Part shown: positions 7,414-16,212 of the stretch, piece by piece
Layout of the letters: each line of letters starts with the position of its first letter
Numbering within the stretch: position 1 is the stretch's first letter
IMG/VR virus record: IMGVR_UViG_3300024520_000160
Location: 1 to 42,898 of that record
Direction: 5' to 3' (one strand)
Length of the DNA: 42,898 nt
From: a virus
Program-made: the position numbers and the translations under genes
The notes under the pieces: generated by a model
What the model was told of the DNA's origin: nothing
Database searches by the model: none
Seen by the model: the letters and a program-made list of their open reading frames with translations, nothing else

Positions 7414-9953
7414 CAATATATTGCGCACCCTCGCCAAGCGGCGCGGCCGACGGCTCCGATTGGGATAACGCTATCGGCACTATTGCGGGCGCGATCGCGG
7501 CGGCCACCGCCGAAGAGGTTTGGGTTAAAGAAGGTACATTTGTACTCACGGGCGTGATTAATGCGGTGGCCGGTATCGATATGTTCGGGTCGTTTGATAG
7601 CGCTCTAACTGGTACAAGTGGAACCAAGGGCGGGCGCGACTTCGTAACGGACCCGACCATTATCGACGGCGACGATTCATACCAAATTGTCGAGCTAGAC
7701 GACTCGGATTGGTCGGGTTTCCACTTTTTCGACGCCAATACGGCGGTTAGCGCGGTACGTGGCTCCGGTGTTACTTGTGATATTGACGATTGCGTCTTTG
7801 AAAGTGGGACGAACACAAGTAACTATGGCGGCGCGTCGATGATACGGGACACTTCTACGGTTAATTTCAACCGATGTACTATGATTGACAATATGGCCAA
7901 TCGGGGCGGCGCCATTGCCGTCCGTTATTCGTCGACGGTCACGTGTACCGATTGTGTGATCGGGAGCTCCGGGAGCGGCAATACGGCCACAACCGAAGCA
8001 GGTGCCATTTATGTGAGCGACGCCGCGGCGGTCGTTTTGGTCGATTGTGAGATTGCCCACAATAGTTGTGCCAATGGCGGAGCAATTCGAGTCGTTGAAA
8101 CGGGCTCGTCGGCGACGCTAACCCGTTGCAAAATGCACGATAACAATTCGTCTACTACCGACGGCGGCGCCCTTGTGGCGGATGTAGGGAGTCTTACGGC
8201 GACTAGTTGCTTGTTTTACGACAATACCGCCAACGACGAGGGCGGCGCGGTCAAATTGGCCGGTACCGGTGTTACTGGGTTGTTTGATAACTGTGTTTTT
8301 GAAGGCAATACCGCCGCCGACTATACGATCAAGCAAACGACGGGCACTCTGACAATGCACAATTGCGTTGTATGGGGTAACACAGGCGGCGCGATAAGTA
8401 GCACGGGCGGTTCAGTATCGGTCACGTATTCGGACGTCGAGGGCGCCTATACGGGCACTGGAAATATAAATAGCAACCCAAATTTTGTAGGTAGCGGCGA
8501 CAATCCGTACGATATTGGGTCAACGTCCCCTTGCATCGACGCGGGCGATGGCGACGAAGCGCCTACACTGGATTTCTTGGGCCAAGCCCGATACGACGAC
8601 CCCGCGGTCGGTACTACGGGCACAGGCACGCCCGCTTATACGGATATTGGCGCATACGAATACCAGGGGGCCCCATCGCCGCCCGTAGATTTAGGCGTAA
8701 AGGGTGTGAAGATAATGGGTATGACACCGGCCGAGCGCGCCCGTGGTGGCGTCTTTAACGAGCGTTTTGAGTCGATGGCCAAAGTGGCCCGCAACGGCGG
8801 GGTTGCTACGGGAACTCCTATTGTGGACTTTGGGGCCACTTTCAACGGGACTACTGATTATCTAACGTACACTGACATTGAAGGGGCTTTCGATTCGGCG
8901 GAAATATCATTTGTGCTCGAATTTTATCCTGATTTTGCACCTACCGAGGATGTCACTAGGTACCCTTTTGCTGCCGCGGGTGACTATTTTGTGTATATCG
9001 GGGATAGCGTGGCAAGCAATAGCATGCGTATCAGACTTGGTACCGTAACAATTCGGGATATTGCTGTTGGCACGTATTCGCCGTATTGGCTAGTTGGGCA
9101 AAAAAATGTATTAGTTGTTTCGGGTACGTCGGGTAATACGTCTGCTTGGTTAAACGGTGTATCGATAATGGCAAATGACGTGTCTGCTTGGTCACCCGTT
9201 ACAGTTAGCGCGTTACAAGTGGGTACACGGGCATCGTTCTTTTTCGACGGCAAGATCACCAAATTCCAGATTTATCACGCGCTTCTCACCGCCGACGAGG
9301 CGGCCGATTTTTATAACGATGAGACATACACCTACCACAATGAGCCGAGCCTGAATTTGCCGTTTAGTATGGCGAGTCATGACCCCACCAATGTGAGGGC
9401 GCTCGACGTGTCAGGGAACGGCCGTCACGCCGTCTTTGGCGATGGGTCAACACCTACTACCTATCCGACCAAACTCGGCTATAGGGACGGGTATAACTTC
9501 GACGGCGGCGACTATATGCTTGCCACCGCCACGGGTATCTATAACGCGGCGGGCGTCACCATTGCAATTGAGTTTACACCGGGCTTTGAAGCCAATGACG
9601 GGACCGCAAGGGCGTTTTTGGACGCGTCGGCGGGCGCCCGGTATACTATCCGTAAAGAAGCGGCCAATACCTTGCGCGTGCAATTGGGTAACACCATTGT
9701 GCAAGACATACCACTGGCCAATTACGGGCCATATTGGATATTTGGCGGCCGTAACATTTTGATAATATCGGGCGTAACGGGTGACACGTCCGCTTGGCTA
9801 AATGGGAATATCATTTTGGCCAATGACAATACCGCTTGGACGGCGGCCGACCCCGCCGTGTGTTCAATTGGCGGGCTATTTATAGGCCAAATCAATTCAA
9901 TTCGTGTGTGGCGTAAAGCTCTAACACCATTACAGGTGGCCGACCTATGCTAG
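7410..9953 (+). CDS. large adhesin-like virion protein: beta-helix plus two LamG-like domains
   Basis: An 847-aa protein starting at a GTG that overlaps the previous stop. Residues about 1-420 form a right-handed parallel beta-helix of the pectin-lyase type: repeating turns with GGAI/GGA-motifs and evenly spaced Cys/Asn (for example NRGGAIAVRYSSTVTCTDC, NGGAIRVVETGSSATLTRC, EGGAVKLAGTGVTGLFDNC), ending in the DIGAYEYQG terminus common in such proteins. Residues about 450-640 and 640-847 are two concanavalin A/LamG-like domains that are clearly duplicated: both contain Y-x-PYW, a strand N-(V/I)-L-(V/I)-(V/I)-SG and TSAWLNG. Such folds bind or cleave polysaccharide, but no catalytic residues can be assigned. 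Confidence 0.75.
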   Translation: MTIYCAPSPSGAADGSDWDNAIGTIAGAIAAATAEEVWVKEGTFVLTGVINAVAGIDMFGSFDSALTGTSGTKGGRDFVTDPTIIDGDDSYQIVELDDSDWSGFHFFDANTAVSAVRGSGVTCDIDDCVFESGTNTSNYGGASMIRDTSTVNFNRCTMIDNMANRGGAIAVRYSSTVTCTDCVIGSSGSGNTATTEAGAIYVSDAAAVVLVDCEIAHNSCANGGAIRVVETGSSATLTRCKMHDNNSSTTDGGALVADVGSLTATSCLFYDNTANDEGGAVKLAGTGVTGLFDNCVFEGNTAADYTIKQTTGTLTMHNCVVWGNTGGAISSTGGSVSVTYSDVEGAYTGTGNINSNPNFVGSGDNPYDIGSTSPCIDAGDGDEAPTLDFLGQARYDDPAVGTTGTGTPAYTDIGAYEYQGAPSPPVDLGVKGVKIMGMTPAERARGGVFNERFESMAKVARNGGVATGTPIVDFGATFNGTTDYLTYTDIEGAFDSAEISFVLEFYPDFAPTEDVTRYPFAAAGDYFVYIGDSVASNSMRIRLGTVTIRDIAVGTYSPYWLVGQKNVLVVSGTSGNTSAWLNGVSIMANDVSAWSPVTVSALQVGTRASFFFDGKITKFQIYHALLTADEAADFYNDETYTYHNEPSLNLPFSMASHDPTNVRALDVSGNGRHAVFGDGSTPTTYPTKLGYRDGYNFDGGDYMLATATGIYNAAGVTIAIEFTPGFEANDGTARAFLDASAGARYTIRKEAANTLRVQLGNTIVQDIPLANYGPYWIFGGRNILIISGVTGDTSAWLNGNIILANDNTAWTAADPAVCSIGGLFIGQINSIRVWRKALTPLQVADLC

Positions 9954-11908
9954 ATTTACTCAACACAATCGGCGGTTGCGTCTTATACCATGACTATCGT
10001 TCCGGCTCGTATCGGGATTGGTCGGGCAATGGGAATGACGGGGTTCCGACGGCGACTAGTTTGACGCGCGCGGGGGCCGACTTTCACAGCCAATCGCAAC
10101 TTATAACCGTGCCGTATGATACCAGTGTGGATTTGGGCAATTATGACGCCATGACTACTGTCTATTTGTTGGCCGATACGTTCGGTAATTTGGCGAATAG
10201 TTCGAAGCGCTTTCACGAGCAATTGGGCGGGATTTTCGCATATATCGAAAATAACGAACAAGCGGTAGCTTTTGGTGTCGACGGGATAGCGGCTAGTTTA
10301 GGCGCGATTGGCGCGTCGATAGCACCCGCAAAATGTTTTGCTTTTGATTGGGCCGACGGCGCCGCCCCCAATTTTTATACCGACGGGGCCATTGTTGGCG
10401 CAATGGCGCCCGCTCTAAATAAAGGTTCCGATAATAGCGATGTAGTGATTGGTAACCGGGCGGCCGCAGGTAGGGTGCTTGGCCAAACAGTTGCGGCGGT
10501 TCTATGGTTCTCTAAAGCCCTGACCGCCACCGAGCACGCGCAAGTCTACGCGGCACTTGAGGCGCAACGGTGGCCATCTAAAGTGACGGCCCACACCAAA
10601 TCCCGTGTGACCATAGACCCCGCCGAAAGTGGGTTAGTGCTCGGTTTGGACATGCGACCTGTGGGCGGTACTGTTTACGATCAATCGTCTTACGGAAATG
10701 ATGGGGCCGGGGTAAACGTAATTCCTAAAAATACAATTTTAGGTAACGGGTTAACTTTTAACGGGGCGTCAAGCTATATTGATTTAGGTGACCCCGTTAG
10801 TTTAAGGTTTACCGGAGCTTTCACTTTGGCCGCTTGGGTTAAGACCCCGTCAAAAGCCGTTCGTATATTCTCTAAAGACGACGGTTCCGATAGGGCATAT
10901 TTGATGCGTATCGATACAACGAGTGGCGAACCTGAACTAACAATTTTTAGGTCGGGCGGCGCGTTTACAATTGAAGCCGACACCGCTATTGACGACGATA
11001 AATGGCACAATGTCGTCGGGGTCAATGACGGGACGGATTTAAAAATATATGTCGACGGCACACTTGCGGGTACAAATGCTGGTAACGGCGGGGCGGTTGA
11101 CCCGGATACTGTAAATTTAGAAATTGGCCGCTATGAATTTGGAGCAGGTTCCGAATTTTTTAACGGTGAAATGCTAGATGTAAAAACATTTAATGTTGCC
11201 AAGGATCAAGCTTGGGTGACTGCCGAATACCAAAAGGGTGCCCAAACTGTAACCTACAAAACCGATTGGGCCGCGCGCGAGACTACCGCGGCGGTTGCGG
11301 CGCCCAATTACGTCGGCAATACCCCGTGGGAAGTCATAACGGGCACACATAGCATCGATACCGATACGATTGAGGGCGTGCCTGTCAAGGTGTTGAAGTG
11401 CGTGACCGGGGGTGTCGTAGCGATACCGTCGAGCTTATTTAGGGTAGGTGACAAGGGCGCCGCAAGAGGTACATTCAGATTTTGGGCGTATTGGGCTAGT
11501 GGCACGGCGCCATACTTTGAAATTATAGGCAATCAAGCGACGGGACCGGGCGCAAGCGGGTTTGATGGGTATACTATTCGACTTTTGACCGACGGTTCTA
11601 TTCAAATGCGTCGTTTCACTAATGGCTCGGGGTCTTCTAAATTTGCCACGGCTACGGGTTACGCTGCTGTCGATACGTGGCATAAAATTGGAGTTACAGT
11701 CGGGGACGGTGGCGTTTTTACCGGATTTTTAAATGGCGCAATAATTAGTGTGTCGGGTGGTAGTGGAACCAATCCGTTTACCGATGCGACCCATGCGGAA
11801 TCTAAATTTTTTGTTGTCGATCTCGACGCGGGCGACATGATAGCGCTTGGCGATGTCAATGGTAATTACGCAATTGAACACATGTTAGGGGTGACCAATG
11901 AGCACTGA
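9947..11908 (+). CDS. triple LamG/concanavalin A-like virion protein
   Basis: A 653-aa protein overlapping the previous gene by seven bases. Three lectin-like units can be seen: residues about 1-220 (YRDWSGNGNDG, then a final WFSKALTATEHAQVYAAL), about 228-430 (a textbook LamG unit: DQSSYGNDG, LTFNGASSYIDLGD, FTLAAWVKTP, WHNVVGVNDGTDLKIYVDG) and about 431-653 (FRFWAYWASG, WHKIGVTVGDGGVFTGFLNG). The unit ends match those in the preceding 847-aa protein. In other virions and bacteria these folds bind carbohydrate. Together the two proteins provide five potential sugar-binding units. Their position before the head protease is unusual for tail fibres. Confidence 0.75.
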   Translation: MLDLLNTIGGCVLYHDYRSGSYRDWSGNGNDGVPTATSLTRAGADFHSQSQLITVPYDTSVDLGNYDAMTTVYLLADTFGNLANSSKRFHEQLGGIFAYIENNEQAVAFGVDGIAASLGAIGASIAPAKCFAFDWADGAAPNFYTDGAIVGAMAPALNKGSDNSDVVIGNRAAAGRVLGQTVAAVLWFSKALTATEHAQVYAALEAQRWPSKVTAHTKSRVTIDPAESGLVLGLDMRPVGGTVYDQSSYGNDGAGVNVIPKNTILGNGLTFNGASSYIDLGDPVSLRFTGAFTLAAWVKTPSKAVRIFSKDDGSDRAYLMRIDTTSGEPELTIFRSGGAFTIEADTAIDDDKWHNVVGVNDGTDLKIYVDGTLAGTNAGNGGAVDPDTVNLEIGRYEFGAGSEFFNGEMLDVKTFNVAKDQAWVTAEYQKGAQTVTYKTDWAARETTAAVAAPNYVGNTPWEVITGTHSIDTDTIEGVPVKVLKCVTGGVVAIPSSLFRVGDKGAARGTFRFWAYWASGTAPYFEIIGNQATGPGASGFDGYTIRLLTDGSIQMRRFTNGSGSSKFATATGYAAVDTWHKIGVTVGDGGVFTGFLNGAIISVSGGSGTNPFTDATHAESKFFVVDLDAGDMIALGDVNGNYAIEHMLGVTNEH

Positions 11909-13094
11909 TCCACGGATTTTAGCGGACGTACAAGCCAATCAATGGGCAATGCTTCCGAGTGCCCTTGAAGGAATGCTTAAATTGGACGCCGTGACGTCCG
12001 ATTTTGGGCAACGTGTCGAGGGCACCTTTAAGACGTATAAGGCGGGTAACGTGGGCGTCTTGGACGTGTCCGGGCCAATTGTACCGCGGTCGAGTTGGTT
12101 AGCCAACTTTTTTGGACTGGCCAACGTTGAAGATTTGTCGGCGGGCTTCCGCGTGTTGGAAGCGGACGCCGAAGTCAACGAGATCGTGTTATTTACCGAC
12201 ACCCCCGGGGGCGCCATCACGGGTATATCGGATTTTTCGGAACAAATCGCCGCTTCGACCAAGTCCACAACGGCCTATGTTAGCGGTATGCTCGCAAGTG
12301 CGGGTTATTGGTTTGGGAGCGCGGCCGATCGGATCATTTCGAGTAGGACCGGTTTGGTCGGGTCCATTGGAGTGATTGCCACCGCAACCGCTTGGGATGA
12401 GCCCGGCAAAGTGACGGTAGTGTCAAGCCAATCACCAAAGAAAAATCAAGGCGTCGATACGAAGGAAGGGTTAGCCGCCCTTCAACGGATAGTTGACGAT
12501 TTGGGCGCCGTGTTTGTCGATGCGGTTGCGAGTAACCGGAGCATACCACCCGAATCGGTATCGGCCAATTATGGTGAAGGCGCCGTGTTTGGCGCGGCCG
12601 ATGCGCTTAAACGTGGCATGATAGACGGAATTACAACGTTTCAAGCCCTAATGGGCCAATTGCAGAATAAAGAAGCCGCCGCAAGCGGTACAACTGAGAA
12701 AGGGACTAAAATGAATTTGGAGACACTCAAAGCGGAACACCGCGAAGTCTTTGAAGCGGCGGTTGAGGAAGGGAAGCAGACCGAGCGCCAAAGAGTCGAA
12801 GCACACCTTCTATTAGGGGCGGCTTCGGGTGACCTTGACACCGCGGTTGAAGCGATCAAAGCGGGCGATGGTATGGACATGCTTATAACGGCTAAGTATC
12901 AAGCCGCTAGCATGATCAAAGCCCAAACAATGGCCCGCACCGCCGACAACCCTGAAAACATCGACGGCCAAAAGGGTGACGGGGCCCCGGGCGGCAATAA
13001 AGCCGACGCGGGCGACGCCGTGGCCGACCTTGTGTGTGCGGGTATGTCCGAGGATTGGCAAGACTTTTCAGATTATGAGGGAGGTGAAGCGTGA
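11898..13094 (+). CDS. prohead protease (S49 family, lambda gpC-like) with fused scaffold region
   Basis: A 398-aa head maturation protease that cleaves scaffold and capsid precursors inside the prohead. Residues about 50-260 form the S49/ClpP-fold core: VGVLDVSGPI, the oxyanion segment FTDTPGGAITG, the nucleophile in VSGMLASAGYW (Ser134), then GLVGSIGVIA. The lysine of the expected Ser-Lys dyad is probably in SSQSPKKNQG (Lys181 or Lys182). The C-terminal part from residue 272 is charged and helical and is probably also made separately as scaffold. It overlaps the LamG gene by 11 bp. Confidence 0.9.
   Translation: MSTDPRILADVQANQWAMLPSALEGMLKLDAVTSDFGQRVEGTFKTYKAGNVGVLDVSGPIVPRSSWLANFFGLANVEDLSAGFRVLEADAEVNEIVLFTDTPGGAITGISDFSEQIAASTKSTTAYVSGMLASAGYWFGSAADRIISSRTGLVGSIGVIATATAWDEPGKVTVVSSQSPKKNQGVDTKEGLAALQRIVDDLGAVFVDAVASNRSIPPESVSANYGEGAVFGAADALKRGMIDGITTFQALMGQLQNKEAAASGTTEKGTKMNLETLKAEHREVFEAAVEEGKQTERQRVEAHLLLGAASGDLDTAVEAIKAGDGMDMLITAKYQAASMIKAQTMARTADNPENIDGQKGDGAPGGNKADAGDAVADLVCAGMSEDWQDFSDYEGGEA
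12711..13094 (+). CDS. nested scaffold protein (lambda Nu3-like)
   Basis: An in-frame start inside the protease gene (ATG at 12711, preceded by the purine-rich GAGAAAGGGAC) would give a 127-aa protein identical to the protease C-terminus. It is helical and charged (METLKAEHREVFEAAVEEG-type sequence with KQTERQRVEAHLL), with a Gly/Asp-rich tail. Lambda-like phages make their scaffold Nu3 in exactly this way from inside gene C. The internal start and its ribosome binding site are visible; expression is inferred. Confidence 0.65.
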   Translation: MNLETLKAEHREVFEAAVEEGKQTERQRVEAHLLLGAASGDLDTAVEAIKAGDGMDMLITAKYQAASMIKAQTMARTADNPENIDGQKGDGAPGGNKADAGDAVADLVCAGMSEDWQDFSDYEGGEA

Positions 13095-14362
13095 GCAATA
13101 TCACAATCACCAATAACGACATTGGGTCCGTGGAACACCAGGGCGGTGTTTTTCAAGACGAAACATTGAACCTTTCGGGAGCCCAAACAGTAGCCGAAGG
13201 TCAAATGCTCGCGCGTGACAGTGTGTCTCTCAAACTGGTCAATTACGTACCAGGGGGCGCCGCACTCAAGTCCACTGGGGATGGAACCTTTAACCTTGAC
13301 CCCGCCGACGCCTTCATTATGGACGTCGACGACGTGGGCAACGCAACCACTACATTTGACGCGGCCGCCGCGACAATCGCCGATACTACCACCTATACAG
13401 GCGGTACGGCGGCAACCATCACGGACACGACAACTTATGCCGTGGCCGACCAAGACGGATTGACCTCGGTCATTACCGTTAACGGCACTGCTCAAACTGT
13501 AACTTTTTCGGGCGCCACCACAACCGCCGCGTTAGTTGCCGCACAGATGGCGGACCAATTGACGGGAGTCAGTGTGGTAGTAACGGGCGGTCAAGTCGTT
13601 CTCACAACCGATGCAACTGGCACGGGCGCAACCATAACAGCAGCGGCAGGAACCGGAGCACTCACGTGGGGGGCGACCACTCCCGGAGCGGGTGGTGTGG
13701 CGGACCAAAATGGTCTCACAAGTATCGTTACTCTCACAGGCGGCCCTTTCACCGCAGTAGCTCAAACTGTGACTTTTTCGGGTGTGACGGCCAGTAATGC
13801 CGCCATCGCGTTACAAATGAATGCCCAACTGGACGGGTGCTCGGTTATAGTGTCGGCGGGTCAATTGCTCATTACCCACGATGGTAAAGGGACCGGGATG
13901 GATATCGCCGCCGCGGCGGGCACGGGCGGGCTTCTTTGGGGGTCGGCCAGTACTGCCGGAACGGGTGACGTGGTAGATATAGATGCTGTCACCGCAACCG
14001 AGGTCAAAACACGTATCGAAGCGGATACAACCGCAACGGTCACAGTCTCCGGAGACGCGGCCGTTATCAAGGGCACAACCGAACTCGATTTTATTTCGGG
14101 AACGGCCCTCGCAAAATTGGGATTGTCCGTCGAGACCATTACAGCAAATGGCAACGGGACACCCTTGGCGGTTATGCCTAGTGCGCTTGCGGGCGCCAAT
14201 GGCGACAATCAAATTCGCGCGTTGGTAGGCGGTCAAGTGCGGTTGGAGTGGCTATCCATTGCGGATGGAACTACCGTAACCAAATACCACACGGACTTAT
14301 TGCGCAGTTTCTCGATAATCAGCCAAAGCGTCCAAGAGCTCAATATCTTGGATAACCAATAA
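13091..14362 (+). CDS. head decoration protein (gpD-like) with inserted repeats
   Basis: A 423-aa protein starting at GTG 13091 (overlap GTGA, preceded by GAGGGAGGTGA). Residues 1-95 and 360-423 resemble the two halves of a capsid decoration or stabilisation protein (GVFQDETLNLSGAQTVAEGQ near the start, and RALVGGQVRLEWLSIADGTTV near the end). Between them lie two tandem repeats of about 85-90 aa, residues 118-202 and 203-293, each starting VADQ(D/N)GLTS and containing AQTVTFSG and ITAAAGTG or AAAAGTGG. A third degenerate unit follows at 294-355. The gene lies between protease and major capsid gene, exactly where gpD is encoded, but is about four times its size. Confidence 0.7.
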   Translation: MSNITITNNDIGSVEHQGGVFQDETLNLSGAQTVAEGQMLARDSVSLKLVNYVPGGAALKSTGDGTFNLDPADAFIMDVDDVGNATTTFDAAAATIADTTTYTGGTAATITDTTTYAVADQDGLTSVITVNGTAQTVTFSGATTTAALVAAQMADQLTGVSVVVTGGQVVLTTDATGTGATITAAAGTGALTWGATTPGAGGVADQNGLTSIVTLTGGPFTAVAQTVTFSGVTASNAAIALQMNAQLDGCSVIVSAGQLLITHDGKGTGMDIAAAAGTGGLLWGSASTAGTGDVVDIDAVTATEVKTRIEADTTATVTVSGDAAVIKGTTELDFISGTALAKLGLSVETITANGNGTPLAVMPSALAGANGDNQIRALVGGQVRLEWLSIADGTTVTKYHTDLLRSFSIISQSVQELNILDNQ

Positions 14363-14382
14363 AGGAAGGGAGCGGCTATATT

Positions 14383-15465
14383 ATGAGTGGCACCGGAACA
14401 ATCAAAATGATCAGGGCGTACAATCAAAGCGCGCCCCCGACACTTTTTCTCTCTGGACGCTTCCAAAGCCCCCCGGAGAACTTCCACAATTCTGAGGAAG
14501 TTGAGCTTGACATCGAGCGTGATGACGAAGACGTTGCGATCGTTATAACCGACCTTAAAACCGGTTATAGGTTCAACTCAACCGACGACTACACAAACAA
14601 GAAATTCAAGCCCCCCGTGTTCAAGGAAGCTTTTGCGTTACAGAACACGGACGATCTTAAACGGAGCCCGGGCGACGACCCGTTTGAAGACGTTGAATTT
14701 CAAGCCAAGTCAATCAAAAAATCTTTCAAAAACTTTCGTCGTTTGGAGGGTAAAATTCGTCGCTCAATCGAGTGGCAAGCTTCCCAAATTCTCCAGACAT
14801 GCACCGTCACATTGTACGACGATACCGGCACCGCCCTGTACACGCTCGACTACCTACCCAAAGCCACACACTTCCCAAACGCGGGCGTGGCATGGGACAA
14901 CGCCAACGCAACGATCGCGGCCGACCTACAAAGCCTCGACAATGTGATCCGAAACGATGGCTTAGATGACCCCGATATGAAAATTTTCGGTGAGTTATCC
15001 TTCGAAGCCGCCATGGAAGATAGTGATTTCAGGGCGCGTTTTGAGACACGTCGGGCGGATCTTGGAAACATTCGCCGCATGCGGCGGGTTGGCAACGGCG
15101 GAATCTTTCGCGGTGTTGTCGACATTGGCAACTACTCTTCTGAAGTGTGGACTTACAACGGGCGCTTCAAAGACCCACAAACCGGGCTCAAAGTCAAATT
15201 TGTCGCAGATGACAAAGTGATCTCGCTCGTATCGGCCGCGCGTATGGACGCCACTTTCGGCAATATTCCGCGCTTTGTGCCCCCGGATCGTAGAGTGCTT
15301 AAGTATATGCCTGGCCGCATGCGCAATGTGGGCCGTGGGATGGACTTGCACCCCAATGCTTGGGTAACCGCCGACGGTGAGACTCTCTTGGGCGGCTTGG
15401 CCTCACGGCCACTGCTCATCCCAACAGCAATCGACACGTTCGGTTGCCTTGATACTGGAATCTAA
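14383..15465 (+). CDS. major capsid protein (lambda gpE family)
   Basis: A 360-aa HK97-fold capsid subunit. It matches the gpE family in length (lambda gpE is 341 aa) and in its segments: NSEEVELDIERDDEDVAIV, the E-loop and spine region KSFKNFRRLEGKIRRSIEWQ, HFPNAGVAWDN (also seen in gpE-like proteins) and the C-terminal P-domain region PRFVPPDRRVLKYMPGRMRN followed by HPNAWVTADGET. It is preceded by AAGGAAGGGA at 14362-14371. It follows the decoration gene as in lambda, and a hairpin lies just after its stop. Confidence 0.93.
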   Translation: MSGTGTIKMIRAYNQSAPPTLFLSGRFQSPPENFHNSEEVELDIERDDEDVAIVITDLKTGYRFNSTDDYTNKKFKPPVFKEAFALQNTDDLKRSPGDDPFEDVEFQAKSIKKSFKNFRRLEGKIRRSIEWQASQILQTCTVTLYDDTGTALYTLDYLPKATHFPNAGVAWDNANATIAADLQSLDNVIRNDGLDDPDMKIFGELSFEAAMEDSDFRARFETRRADLGNIRRMRRVGNGGIFRGVVDIGNYSSEVWTYNGRFKDPQTGLKVKFVADDKVISLVSAARMDATFGNIPRFVPPDRRVLKYMPGRMRNVGRGMDLHPNAWVTADGETLLGGLASRPLLIPTAIDTFGCLDTGI

Positions 15466-15474
15466 CCGACAGGA

Positions 15475-15506
15475 CACGGGGGGCGTTTCTCTGGGCGCCC
15501 TCCGTG
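15475..15506 (+). terminator. GC-rich hairpin after the capsid gene, without U-tract
   Basis: Eleven-base arms at 15475-15485 and 15496-15506 (CACGGGGGGCG and CGCCCTCCGTG, one G-U wobble) enclose a 10-base loop. It lies 10 bp after the major capsid stop. No T-run follows, so it may be a partial terminator, a transcript-stabilising 3' end or an RNA-processing site rather than a full terminator. The next gene has its own strong ribosome binding site. Confidence 0.55.
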
Positions 15507-15534
15507 ACCATGTCCATAAGGGAGGAAAATAGGG

Positions 15535-15822
15535 ATGGATAAACCTAAATATGTAGTTGCTTACGGTAAGTCAGTGACGTCTTTAAAAGGCGTTATTGCG
15601 CAAGGTGAGCCAGTAGAAGAGGATTTTTTTTCGGGTGGCAAGCCCACTTTTGAGAATTTGATCAGTATCGGCTTGGCCGTGTCCAGACAAGACTATAAAG
15701 CTGCTTTGCATCAAATGCAAGTTGAAGACCCGGCCGGGGACGAACCCGCCGCGGGGCCCCCGCAACCGACCATTAAAGGCAAAAAAGCTGGTTTGGAGAC
15801 CGCGGGCGCAAAAAGGAAATAG
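15535..15822 (+). CDS. small head protein, position of lambda FI
   Basis: A 95-aa protein with a strong ribosome binding site (AGGGAGGA). The N-terminal part is compact (PKYVVAYGKSVTSLKGVIAQ, then FENLISIGLAVSRQDYKAAL), and the C-terminal third is a Pro/Gly/Lys-rich flexible tail. The position after the capsid gene is that of lambda FI, and a packaging or head-completion role is conceivable. There is no recognisable similarity, so the role is inferred from synteny only. Confidence 0.6.
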   Translation: MDKPKYVVAYGKSVTSLKGVIAQGEPVEEDFFSGGKPTFENLISIGLAVSRQDYKAALHQMQVEDPAGDEPAAGPPQPTIKGKKAGLETAGAKRK

Positions 15823-16212
15823 ATGGGTATTCGCACCCAAGCGGCGGCGGACGCCAAAGCGATTCTCAACGATAAAGAGAATGGGCTTGGGTGGGATATA
15901 ATCCTATTCGACCCCGCCGCCCCTACGGTTGAGATTCCGTTTGTGGGCTTTTCAAACGACATTGCTCTATTGATTGACCCTGACACCGACGAATTCATTT
16001 CGGGGCGTTTGGCATCCGTTGCGATTAGCTTAACGGACGTCTATGCGGCCGATTTGAGCGAGATCCCGCGCGCCATCGCGGACACGTCCGCGCGCCCGTG
16101 GGTTGTCCAAGTCATTGATTTAAGCGGCGACACGCACCGATTCAAAGTTGCAAAGTCAATGCCCGATAGGGGTATTAACTTACTTGTGTTGTATTTGGAG
16201 CAATACGTATGA
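15823..16212 (+). CDS. head-tail connector or head completion protein
   Basis: A 129-aa protein with a good ribosome binding site (AAGGAA). It is beta-rich, with a GWDIILFDPA strand early, PFVGFSNDIALLIDPDTDEFISGRLASVAIS in the middle (read as consecutive strands) and HRFKVAKSMPDRGINLLVLYL at the end. This looks like the small beta-barrel head-tail joining proteins (lambda FII type and Mu-like connectors). It overlaps the next gene by four bases. I am fairly sure that it is structural, but less sure of the exact class. Confidence 0.65.
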   Translation: MGIRTQAAADAKAILNDKENGLGWDIILFDPAAPTVEIPFVGFSNDIALLIDPDTDEFISGRLASVAISLTDVYAADLSEIPRAIADTSARPWVVQVIDLSGDTHRFKVAKSMPDRGINLLVLYLEQYV

